This document shows, one piece after another, positions 7,300-13,821 of a stretch of 14,177 nt of DNA (positions within the stretch are counted from its first letter, which is position 1; every line of letters begins with the position of its first letter). The translations under genes were made by a program, and so were the position numbers. The notes under the pieces were generated by a model, which did not search any database, was not told the DNA's origin, and saw only the letters and a program-made list of their open reading frames with translations. This stretch comes from Bdellovibrionaceae bacterium UBA2466. GTDB taxonomy: Bacteria > Bdellovibrionota > FAC87 > UBA2466. The DNA lies in contig DDPO01000078.1 of NCBI GenBank assembly GCA_002342225.1, forward strand, positions 4,627 to 18,803, read 5' to 3'.

Positions 7300-7818
7300 A
7301 TGCAACTAAGGTCGATACAACAAAGCGTTAGAAACCTCTCGCTCTTTTTCGCTCTATTTATTTCGCTACTCCTCGCAAACTGCTCGCTCATCGGGAGTTC
7401 AGGTCTAAAAAGGGCGTCCAATGTTTCTTTTTCTGTTCCGGCCCACTGGATAGAAACAGATTCTAACGGAGAGAGCGACCGAGCTTTCAAATTGGAGTCT
7501 GGGTCGACGGTCACTTTAACCAGTAGCTGCCAAAATGCGAGAAAAACAAGTTTAGAAAGTTTAACCAAAGATCTTCTCTTGGGTGCAAGAAAAATAAAAA
7601 TAATCAAACAACAAAAACTCAACATTGCAAATGCAGAGGCTCTTTATTCTCACGTCAATGCGACAGTCGAAGGCCAAGCCTTTCAGCTGCTTTTTGTTGT
7701 TACCAAAAAAAATAGCTGTGTTTTTGATTTCAGTTTAGTGAGCCCAAAATCGATCCCACAGCATGAAATTTCAGAGTTTCTTGAGTTTGCAAAGAGCTTC
7801 AATTATGGACAAGGCTAA
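7300..7818 (+). CDS. Predicted lipoprotein of unknown function upstream of mlaEFD
   Basis: This is a 172-aa product with a classic lipoprotein signal: basic N-terminus, hydrophobic core (LSLFFALFISLLL) and lipobox LANC with the acylated Cys at residue 28. The residue after Cys is Ser, so outer-membrane sorting is plausible by the E. coli rule. The mature part opens with VSFSVPAHWIET and ends with a cluster of beta strands and a FLEFAKSF helix. That layout recalls small PsbP/Mog1-like (DUF1795-type) domains, but this is only an impression. The ATG at 7300 has no visible Shine-Dalgarno; no other in-frame start lies between it and an upstream TAA at 7252. Its 3' end overlaps mlaE by 14 bp, so a shared role in envelope lipid transport is inferred. 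It does not look like MlaA or MlaC. Confidence 0.85.
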   Translation: MQLRSIQQSVRNLSLFFALFISLLLANCSLIGSSGLKRASNVSFSVPAHWIETDSNGESDRAFKLESGSTVTLTSSCQNARKTSLESLTKDLLLGARKIKIIKQQKLNIANAEALYSHVNATVEGQAFQLLFVVTKKNSCVFDFSLVSPKSIPQHEISEFLEFAKSFNYGQG

Positions 7819-8611
7819 AAAACTTTTTTTTGTTGGTTTCGAGAACTCATGGGTCATTCTCAGAGAATTTCTCGAGTTTTTGGGAGGAAGTGCAAACCTT
7901 CTCCACGCTTCCGTTTTAGCGCTCTTTCGCCGACCGTTCTATTTTCGCCTCCTCATCGAACAATGCTATATCCTCGGTGTTAAATCTTCCTCAATCGTTT
8001 TCATCACCGCCCTTTCCACTGGAATGGTGATGTCCTTACAGTTTGGTTTTGGTCTAGAAAGGTTCGGCGGCAAACTCTATGTACCCAAAGTGGTTGGACT
8101 TTCAATCATGCGAGAGCTGGGACCGGTGTTGAGTTGCCTTATGATTGCAGCTCGAGTCGGTGCAGGTATCGCTGCTGAACTGGGCTCCATGAATGTTACC
8201 CAACAAATCGATGCAATTCGCGCGCTGGGAACTGACCCTCTTAAAAGACTTGTTATTCCTCGACTACTTGCCCTATTGATCATGACTCCGCTTCTCACGG
8301 TTTTTGCAGATCTGGTTGGAATTTTTGGTGGCATGTTTATTTCAAACGCAGAACTCTTTATTCACCCCGATTTCTACTATCATGAAGCAATTCTTTCACT
8401 GAAGACCTCTGACTTCCTTGTCGGAATCATGAAGACAGCTCTTTTTGGATTGTTGATCGCATTAACAGGTTGCTATTACGGCCTAAAAACAGAAGGCGGA
8501 ACCCAAGGAGTAGGCCAAGCCACTACAAAATCGGTCGTCACTTCATCGCTTTTAATTGTGGTTTCAGATTTTGTGATGACAAAACTATTTTGGATATTTG
8601 AAAGAAAATAG
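7805..8611 (+). CDS. mlaE: MlaE-family permease of an MCE lipid-transport ABC system
   Basis: MlaE proteins are the integral-membrane subunits of ABC systems that move phospholipids between inner membrane and periplasm with an MCE (MlaD) partner. The 268-aa product has about five hydrophobic segments. It carries the family core RELGPVLSCLMIAARVGAGI followed by AAELGSMNVTQQIDAIRALG and TDPLKRLVIPR, roughly residues 103-153. I chose the ATG at 7805. An in-frame ATG at 7763 would add 14 residues, overlap the lipoprotein gene by 56 bp and lacks a ribosome site; the chosen start overlaps it by 14 bp. It is followed 3 bp later by mlaF. Whether the natural transport direction is retrograde, as argued for E. 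coli Mla, cannot be told from sequence. Confidence 0.93.
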   Translation: MDKAKKLFFVGFENSWVILREFLEFLGGSANLLHASVLALFRRPFYFRLLIEQCYILGVKSSSIVFITALSTGMVMSLQFGFGLERFGGKLYVPKVVGLSIMRELGPVLSCLMIAARVGAGIAAELGSMNVTQQIDAIRALGTDPLKRLVIPRLLALLIMTPLLTVFADLVGIFGGMFISNAELFIHPDFYYHEAILSLKTSDFLVGIMKTALFGLLIALTGCYYGLKTEGGTQGVGQATTKSVVTSSLLIVVSDFVMTKLFWIFERK

Positions 8612-8614
8612 ACC

Positions 8615-9367
8615 ATGAAAGAATCAGCCACAAAAAGGCCTCTGATCGAGATTCGAGGGATTCACAAAAAATTTGGGTCCAAGACTGTTCACAAGGGTAT
8701 TGATCTCGATGTTTATGAAGGTGAAGTTTTAGCCCTAATGGGCGGCAGTGGATGTGGGAAAAGCGTACTTCTTAGGATGATCGTGGGTCTTGAAAAACCA
8801 GACCGAGGAACTATCCATTTTAATGGACACTCAATCGAAAAGCTTTCCGAGGAGGAGCTCGTTCCCGTCCGGAAGAAGATTGCATATGTTTTTCAGTATG
8901 GCGCTCTGTTTGACAGTTTCAGTGTGCGCGAAAACCTTGCATACCCCTTGAGAGAACACACCAATTTCTCAGAAAAGGAAATTGAACAAAAGGTTCTTAC
9001 AACATTAGACCAATTAGGCCTCAAAGGGACCGAAAATCTTTATCCTTCGGGCTTAAGTGGAGGAATGCAGAGAAGAGTGGGTGTAGCTCGAAGTATTATC
9101 ATGAATCCAGAAGTTGTTTTGTATGATGAGCCTACAACCGGTCTTGATCCTTTCAATACTGCTCAAATCTTAAAGATAATCTTAAAGCTTAAACAGCAGG
9201 GAACAACTTCGGTTTTGGTTACACACGATATGCACGCGATTTTTTCAGTCACTGATCGAGTTGCTTTTTTAAAAGATGGTCAGATTTTGGCACTAGGAAC
9301 TGCGGAAGAGATCAAAAACAGTAAAGTTAAGGAAGTCAGTAGCTTTATTCATGGGGAAGCATACTAA
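8615..9367 (+). CDS. mlaF: MlaF-family ABC ATPase
   Basis: This 250-aa nucleotide-binding subunit powers the MlaE permease. All ABC motifs are present: Walker A GGSGCGKS at 43-50, Q-loop Gln at 94, signature LSGGMQRRVGVARS at 147-160, Walker B VVLYDEP with catalytic Glu at 172, and the H-loop His at 204. LSGGMQRRV and the DEPTTGLDP that follows Walker B are typical of the MlaF/Ttg2A branch. The ATG is 3 bp after the mlaE stop, and the TAA overlaps the mlaD start by one base (TAATG), so the three genes are one translationally coupled unit. No extra domain or C-terminal extension is present. Confidence 0.95.
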   Translation: MKESATKRPLIEIRGIHKKFGSKTVHKGIDLDVYEGEVLALMGGSGCGKSVLLRMIVGLEKPDRGTIHFNGHSIEKLSEEELVPVRKKIAYVFQYGALFDSFSVRENLAYPLREHTNFSEKEIEQKVLTTLDQLGLKGTENLYPSGLSGGMQRRVGVARSIIMNPEVVLYDEPTTGLDPFNTAQILKIILKLKQQGTTSVLVTHDMHAIFSVTDRVAFLKDGQILALGTAEEIKNSKVKEVSSFIHGEAY

Positions 9368-10185
9368 TGGATAAAAAAGTAGCAAACAATGTCATTGTGG
9401 GTGTTTTCATATCTCTTGGTCTGATTGCTTTTGTTTTTCTCCTCTTTAATATCGGAGGAGGAAGCAGCCTGTTTTCTTCACAAATAAAACTTATTGGTCG
9501 CTTTCCACAAGTTAAAGGCTTGCATCAAGGATCGGAAGTATCTCTTTCGGGCCTTCGGATCGGCGTCGTAAGAGACATCCGAATTTCTGCAGATGGAACA
9601 AAAGACCTTATTGTAGAGCTTGCAATCTCAAAAAAGTATGCAAACTCCCTCCGAAAAAATTCTACAGCTATCATAAAAACCCAAGGCGTACTGGGGGACA
9701 AATATGTTGAGATCTCAATTGGGTCTGAAGACTCCCCTCTTTTAAAGAGTGGAGACTCAATCTCCTCCGGCGAGCAATCGGACTTTATTACAAAAAGCGG
9801 GAACCTCGTCTCAGATGTTTCAAAGTATTTCGATAAAGAGGGAGAGATCACAGTATTGCTTCACAACTTAAATAAACTTTCTTCGAACTTGATAGAGATG
9901 ACCTCTGAAGCTAAAACGAAGAATGGGCTACTTCACGAGCTTATTTATGGAGCCAGTGGGGCTCAGTTCAGCAAATCAACAACCTCCTTAAGCAGTATTC
10001 TGCAAAAAATTGATCAAGGTGAAGGAACGATCGGGGCTCTTATCAATGACCCTTCAGTCTACGAAGATCTCAAGTCTATGATGGGGGGAGCCAAGCGAAG
10101 CACTGTTCTGAAATATTTTATGAAGCAGTTTATTGATTCAGGTGACAAAGAAGCAGAAAAAGAAGAAACAAAGCCTAAAAAATAG
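9367..10185 (+). CDS. mlaD: MlaD-family MCE-domain lipid-binding protein with a long C-terminal extension
   Basis: The 272-aa product has one N-terminal membrane anchor (about 8-28) and a single MCE domain (about 39-118: IKLIGRFPQVKGLHQGSEVS through the GVLGDKYVEIS strand). It would form the periplasmic ring that passes lipids from the MlaFE transporter. E. coli MlaD is 183 aa; here about 150 residues follow the MCE domain. They are helical and contain a GEGTIGALINDPSVYEDLKS motif (about 218-237). Similar motifs recur in MCE proteins of deltaproteobacteria and Bacteroidetes. The tail is highly charged (KEAEKEETKPKK). No mlaC or mlaB gene follows: the next gene converges with a gap of only 6 bp. 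Confidence 0.92.
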   Translation: MDKKVANNVIVGVFISLGLIAFVFLLFNIGGGSSLFSSQIKLIGRFPQVKGLHQGSEVSLSGLRIGVVRDIRISADGTKDLIVELAISKKYANSLRKNSTAIIKTQGVLGDKYVEISIGSEDSPLLKSGDSISSGEQSDFITKSGNLVSDVSKYFDKEGEITVLLHNLNKLSSNLIEMTSEAKTKNGLLHELIYGASGAQFSKSTTSLSSILQKIDQGEGTIGALINDPSVYEDLKSMMGGAKRSTVLKYFMKQFIDSGDKEAEKEETKPKK

Positions 10186-10191
10186 ACACGG

Positions 10192-10223
10192 TTAAGCTGC
10201 GATTTTTAAACCTTTTCGCTTAA
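10192..10223. terminator. Possible bidirectional terminator hairpin at the mlaD/regulator junction
   Basis: TTAAGCTGCGA (10192-10202) can pair with TCGCTTAA (10216-10223) with a small bulge, around an A/T-rich loop. On the plus strand GCTTTTC follows; on the minus strand TATTTTTTAGG follows after about 8 nt. Both convergent genes stop within 6 bp of each other, so a shared terminator would have to overlap coding sequence. The stem is imperfect and the U-tracts are short or displaced, so the call is weak. Confidence 0.3.
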
Positions 10224-11553
10224 GCTTTTCTACTAGGGTTGTTCGGTTTAAGTTGAGTAAGTTGGCCGCTTTGTTTTTATTTCCGTCCGTTTTCTGAAGG
10301 GCTTGAATAATCAGCTCATTTTCGAAATCGTTGACAGCTTCATTGAAATCGACTCCTTCATCGGGAAGAGAGACATTAGCAACATAGCGATCAAGCCTAA
10401 TCTTTTTGAAATGATGAGTAGGAAGATCCTTCATTTCAATGAGCCCTTCGTCTCGTTTTAGCACTACGACTCGCTCAATTAAGTTTTCTAATTCGCGAAT
10501 GTTACCAGGCCACTGGTATTGCATGAGACATCTCATTGCCTCTTCGGCAATGCCTGTAATCTTTTTTAAATGTATATCAGCAAATTTGTCCATGAACGAT
10601 TTGACTAGAAGAGGAATATCGCTCTTGCGAGATCTTAAAGGTGGAATATAGATCGGAATCACATTGAGACGATAGAAAAGATCCTCACGAAATCTTTTAT
10701 CAGCAACAGCTTGTTCTAAATCTTGATTAGTCGCTGCGATGATTCTTGCCTCTAAGCGGAGACTATGAGGACTTCCCACCGGCTCGTAAACTTTGTTTTG
10801 AATCGCTCTTAGTATTTTGGCCTGAAGATCAAAGGATAGATCGCTTATTTCATCGAGAAATAAAGTGCCTGAACCAGCAATTTGAAAACGACCATTCCGA
10901 TTTTGCGTAGCCCCAGTGAACGCTCCCTTCGTGTGTCCGAAAAGTTCGCTTTCAAGGAGATTTCCAGGAATAGCTCCACAGTTTACAGCTACCCAAGGCA
11001 TTTTTTTCCTTGGGCTTAAATTATGAATAGCTCTGGCAACTACTTCCTTACCTGTTCCACTTTCGCCTGTGATGAGTACTGTGGAATCGGTATCCTTAAT
11101 ACTCATAATCAACTTAAAAATCTCCTGAATCTCAGGATGACGTCCTACAAACTGAGGAAATGGAAAATCAATTTTCTCGTCATGGTTTAAAGTTGGAACA
11201 ATTCGCCCCAATGTTTCAGTGATATTGTCTATAAAAGTATGGGGCTCAGAGGTTTTGGCCCAGAAGTTCGAGGCCCCAGCTCTCATGCAAGAAACAATGA
11301 AAGAACTCTGGTTAACGGAACTTGCAATGATAATTCCCATCTCAGGTCTCTGGCTCTTGATTGAAAATATTTTTTCGATACCCTGAGAGCTCTCAGTTGA
11401 CCAAATACACAAATGAAATAACTGCTTTTCAATTAAATTTCTGGCTTCGGTCTCATCGCTACAGGCAAAAACCCAAAAATTGTGGTTCTCCAAAAGCCCA
11501 CGGTAAGTTGCTAGAAGCTCTGGGTTGGGCTCGTAAATGAGAATACGGTTCAT
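10192..11553 (-). CDS. FleQ/FlrA-like sigma-54 activator with degenerate receiver
   Basis: This 453-aa enhancer-binding protein has receiver, AAA+ and Fis helix-turn-helix domains. The receiver (about 1-118) lacks the phosphorylated Asp: where beta-3 should end in Asp it reads CIWSTESSQG (49-58), and the acidic pair near residue 8 is EP. Lys100 is kept. The AAA+ domain is intact: Walker A GESGTGKE at 163-170, GAFTGA at 210-215, Walker B GTLFLDE near 229-235, WPGNIRELEN at 348-357. The C-terminus contains NRTTLVEKLKRKG, characteristic of the FleQ/FlrA flagellar master regulators. FleQ contacts cyclic-di-GMP through an LFRS arginine and a KExxxRN motif; here the corresponding stretches read PFPQ and KEVVARA, so ligand binding is doubtful. 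The start has AAAGGA 6 nt upstream. A sigma-70 promoter lies about 160 bp upstream. Confidence 0.92.
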   Translation of the reverse strand: MNRILIYEPNPELLATYRGLLENHNFWVFACSDETEARNLIEKQLFHLCIWSTESSQGIEKIFSIKSQRPEMGIIIASSVNQSSFIVSCMRAGASNFWAKTSEPHTFIDNITETLGRIVPTLNHDEKIDFPFPQFVGRHPEIQEIFKLIMSIKDTDSTVLITGESGTGKEVVARAIHNLSPRKKMPWVAVNCGAIPGNLLESELFGHTKGAFTGATQNRNGRFQIAGSGTLFLDEISDLSFDLQAKILRAIQNKVYEPVGSPHSLRLEARIIAATNQDLEQAVADKRFREDLFYRLNVIPIYIPPLRSRKSDIPLLVKSFMDKFADIHLKKITGIAEEAMRCLMQYQWPGNIRELENLIERVVVLKRDEGLIEMKDLPTHHFKKIRLDRYVANVSLPDEGVDFNEAVNDFENELIIQALQKTDGNKNKAANLLNLNRTTLVEKLKRKGLKIAA

Positions 11554-11622
11554 TCCAAATCCTTTCGCCTAGTCAGCGAGAACAAGTGCCAAAAACCTGA
11601 CAGTCAAAACCTTGGCTCTTAT

Positions 11623-11666
11623 CGGAAAAACTAGCTCACACTGCACGTTAGCTTAAGCTCTTTCCG
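11623..11666 (-). promoter_or_regulatory. Possible hairpin in the leader of the FleQ-like regulator mRNA
   Basis: CGGAAA and TTTCCG form a perfect 6-bp outer stem 32 nt apart, and the interior contains AGCT repeats that allow further imperfect pairing, including the 10-bp palindrome AGCTTAAGCT at 11650-11659. It lies within the long leader (about 150 nt) predicted between the sigma-70 start and the ATG. No known riboswitch class was recognised. Confidence 0.3.
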
Positions 11667-11713
11667 TAAGACCTCTTTTTTTTGGGATTAATAATCGATG
11701 AGTAACTAGTATT

Positions 11714-11742
11714 ATTTTAGGAAAACTGAGAAGTTTTGTCAA
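11714..11742 (-). promoter_or_regulatory. Strong sigma-70-type promoter of the FleQ-like regulator
   Basis: The minus strand carries a perfect TTGACA -35 (11742-11737), a 17-bp spacer and TAAAAT -10 (11719-11714), matching 11 of 12 consensus positions at optimal spacing. The predicted start is near 11707, giving a leader of about 154 nt. The spacer contains the inverted repeat AAAACT-GAGA-AGTTTT (11722-11737), and the -35 lies inside a FleQ-box-like palindrome. Confidence 0.8.
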
Positions 11743-11752
11743 CGAATTGACA
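11737..11752. promoter_or_regulatory. FleQ-box-like palindrome overlapping the -35 element (possible autorepression operator)
   Basis: TGTCAACGAATTGACA is a perfect inverted repeat with 6-bp arms. Its core GTCAACGAATTGAC matches 11 of 13 fixed positions of the Pseudomonas FleQ consensus GTCANTAAATTGAC. It covers the whole -35 element of the promoter that drives the FleQ/FlrA-like gene, a position where binding would block RNA polymerase. On the minus strand it could also form a hairpin with a TTCG loop after the HD-GYP gene, but no U-tract follows. Confidence 0.55.
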
Positions 11753-11767
11753 GTGGGGGACCTGCTT

Positions 11768-13708
11768 TTACGCGACTTGGTGAATCTTTTTCAATTGAGC
11801 AAACTCATAGATTTTTTTAGCTACAAAAATCTCAAACAACGCTTCATCTAACTTCCCTGACTTGACCTCTTCGTAAAGAATTTCAACAGCTTTCTCGATA
11901 GGTACCGAATCTTTGTACCATCTATCGCGAGCCGTCAGAGCATCGAAAATATCAGCAATGGTCATGATTTTCGATTGTAAGGGGATTTCATGAGACACTA
12001 GTTTTCTTGGATACCCCGTTCCATCCAGCTTCTCGTGGTGACAATACGCTATCTCGGTTAGGTTTTTGAAATCCCGCGTCCAAGGAATCATCTTCAAAAA
12101 CTGATAAGTATGTTTCACATGCGATTCAATCTCTAATCGTTCGTCATCGGTAAGAGTGCCTTGGCTGATTGACAAGGCTTCGTATTCGTCGTCAGTCAAT
12201 AAGGCAATTTTTTCTCCGTCAGGCAAAATCAATTGCTCTCTCCGTATTTTCTCCAGAGCCTCAACCGTTTCATGTTTCAAAACAGTGGGGTTGTTTGAGG
12301 TTTCGATAATTCTCCAGTATTCATCGAGTTCCTGAATTCTTTTTTCATAGTCAGTTTCGATGAGGTTTGGGTTGGTATTTCCACTGCGTATTTTTTTCTC
12401 GAGCGCATGAATTTTGATAGCGGCTTTACATATTTTAAGTCGCTCCGCGATTCCCTTGAGCTGCCAACTATGTAATTTCTTGGCTTTGGTTAAAATTTCT
12501 TCTCTTACTCCAATTTTCCCAAAGTCATGTAACATCGCCGCGTACTCAAGCTCTCTAATCTCTTCGTCACGAAATTTAACAAGCCGATAAGTCCCGACTT
12601 CACTCTCGGTTACAGCTCTTGCTAAACCGACCGACATTTTCGCTACTCGCTCCGAGTGACCACCAGTGCTGATGTCTCGTGCTTCAATAGCTTTCACAGA
12701 CGCACGAACAAAGCCCTCGAAAAGGCCGTGCACGTCCGCATAGAAAACAACATTTTCCATGCAAATTCCTACTTGGGTCGAAAAGGCCGTCCATAGAACT
12801 TCATCTTCAAAATCGAATTGGGTTTTACGTTGATTGGCTGTTTCACCCTGATCATTACGATAGACAAGTTGAAGAACGCCTTCGATTTCAGCTCGACTGT
12901 TTTTCAGGGGAATAGTGACAATCGAATCTACAGACTCAGTATTTGGATAGTCACAACTCGGATTATAACCACCGCGGCGAATACTTTTTACATTTTCAAA
13001 ATGAAAGACAGCATGAATTTTTCCAGTCTGCACCACATGGCCACAAATACTATTTTCATCAACTACGACTCTCCTTCGATCAATAATAATATCTGAATGC
13101 AAATCGGTTGTGAGCCGTGGAACAAAATAGTTTTCTCCATCTTGTTCTTTCAAAACGTAGAGAGTCCCCGCAAAGCCCCCAGAAAACTCAACACCTTTCA
13201 GAAGAATTTTCTCAAAGAGTTTGTCAGCGTTTTTTTCCTCGGAAAGCTCTGTAAAAATACTATTTAATTTCTCAAGAGACTTGACTCCAATTTTACTAGT
13301 TCCACCCGCTGGGACGTTCTGAGCTCGGATGTTTTTCAACAAGAAATAGTCGAGATTTCCTTTCGCTTCTTTTTCGCTCATGATATCGACGACATGATTG
13401 GGTAGTCCTTGACGTTTAAGAAATTCTTTAGGATCTTTTGAAACGAGAAGCACTCCAAAAGCAAAGTGAGGGAAAGTCTCTTTCTTTAAATTCAATAACT
13501 GCAGACTACGGGTTAACTCATCTTCACCGACAACGAGCAAAAGTCTCAGTTGCTCAGAAACGGCTCTATCAGCACAGGCATTTAATTGATCAAGGGACTG
13601 AATCTTTGAGTGGATCCAATTGGATGGAGGGGAAACTTTCCTACACAGCTCACCCTCGCTGATTACACAAAATGTTTGACGCACCAAGCCTTCGAACGCT
13701 GTAGACAT
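11768..13708 (-). CDS. HD-GYP cyclic-di-GMP phosphodiesterase with GAF domain and large catalytic-domain insertion
   Basis: The 646-aa cytoplasmic protein has three parts. Residues 1-125 form an alpha/beta region resembling a degenerate receiver. Residues about 143-322 look like a GAF sensor (LEKLNSIFTELSEEKNADKL at the start, DSIVTIPLKNSRAEIEGVLQ near the end). Residues 327-640 are an HD-GYP domain that hydrolyses cyclic-di-GMP. Metal-binding and family residues are intact: H351, H394-D395 in LHDFGKIG, H530, H557-H558-E559 with GTGYP at 563-567, and D586 in ADIFDALTARD. Normally about 30 residues separate the HD motif from the next helix. Here an insertion of about 110 residues (408-518), rich in charged helix, lies between EILTKAKKL and LTDDERLEIESH. 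AGAGGA lies 8 nt before the ATG. Its position beside a FleQ-like regulator suggests a role in motility signalling, but the 214-bp gap and separate promoter argue against co-transcription. Confidence 0.93.
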   Translation of the reverse strand: MSTAFEGLVRQTFCVISEGELCRKVSPPSNWIHSKIQSLDQLNACADRAVSEQLRLLLVVGEDELTRSLQLLNLKKETFPHFAFGVLLVSKDPKEFLKRQGLPNHVVDIMSEKEAKGNLDYFLLKNIRAQNVPAGGTSKIGVKSLEKLNSIFTELSEEKNADKLFEKILLKGVEFSGGFAGTLYVLKEQDGENYFVPRLTTDLHSDIIIDRRRVVVDENSICGHVVQTGKIHAVFHFENVKSIRRGGYNPSCDYPNTESVDSIVTIPLKNSRAEIEGVLQLVYRNDQGETANQRKTQFDFEDEVLWTAFSTQVGICMENVVFYADVHGLFEGFVRASVKAIEARDISTGGHSERVAKMSVGLARAVTESEVGTYRLVKFRDEEIRELEYAAMLHDFGKIGVREEILTKAKKLHSWQLKGIAERLKICKAAIKIHALEKKIRSGNTNPNLIETDYEKRIQELDEYWRIIETSNNPTVLKHETVEALEKIRREQLILPDGEKIALLTDDEYEALSISQGTLTDDERLEIESHVKHTYQFLKMIPWTRDFKNLTEIAYCHHEKLDGTGYPRKLVSHEIPLQSKIMTIADIFDALTARDRWYKDSVPIEKAVEILYEEVKSGKLDEALFEIFVAKKIYEFAQLKKIHQVA

Positions 13709-13766
13709 AGCAGAGATCCTCTACATCTCTTCGGATTTTTTACGCTGAAACTGAAATAGGTTTTCT

Positions 13767-13795
13767 TTGAATCAGAGAGCTAGCGAGTATATTAT
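13767..13795 (+). promoter_or_regulatory. Probable sigma-70 promoter of the glutamine-synthetase-family gene
   Basis: TTGAAT (13767-13772), a 17-bp spacer and TATTAT (13790-13795) match 9 of 12 consensus positions. The predicted start near 13802 gives a short leader of about 20 nt that just includes the GAGGAG ribosome site (13806-13811). No convincing promoter for the divergent HD-GYP gene was found in the same 113-bp gap. Confidence 0.45.
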
Positions 13796-13821
13796 TTTCA
13801 AGTCTGAGGAGATATTTCGCC

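Noticed and set aside
7251..7625. A 124-codon minus-strand reading frame with a hydrophobic N-terminus, opposite the lipoprotein gene.
   Set aside because: It is antisense to a plus-strand gene with a clear lipobox and operon overlap, has no ribosome site, and its sequence looks like a shadow frame.
11565..11592. A TTGGCAC sequence on the minus strand upstream of the FleQ-like gene that resembles a sigma-54 -24 element.
   Set aside because: The GC lies 11 nt after GG instead of 10 and the -12 half is CTCGC rather than TTGC. A much better sigma-70 promoter lies upstream.
11737..11767. The TGTCAA-TTCG-TTGACA stem as a Rho-independent terminator of the HD-GYP gene.
   Set aside because: No U-tract follows on the minus strand and the stem is A/T-rich; its overlap with the -35 element is better explained as an operator.
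12818..13662. Plus-strand frames of 74-92 codons within the HD-GYP gene.
   Set aside because: They are opposite the well-supported GAF/HD-GYP coding sequence and have no ribosome site or recognisable content.
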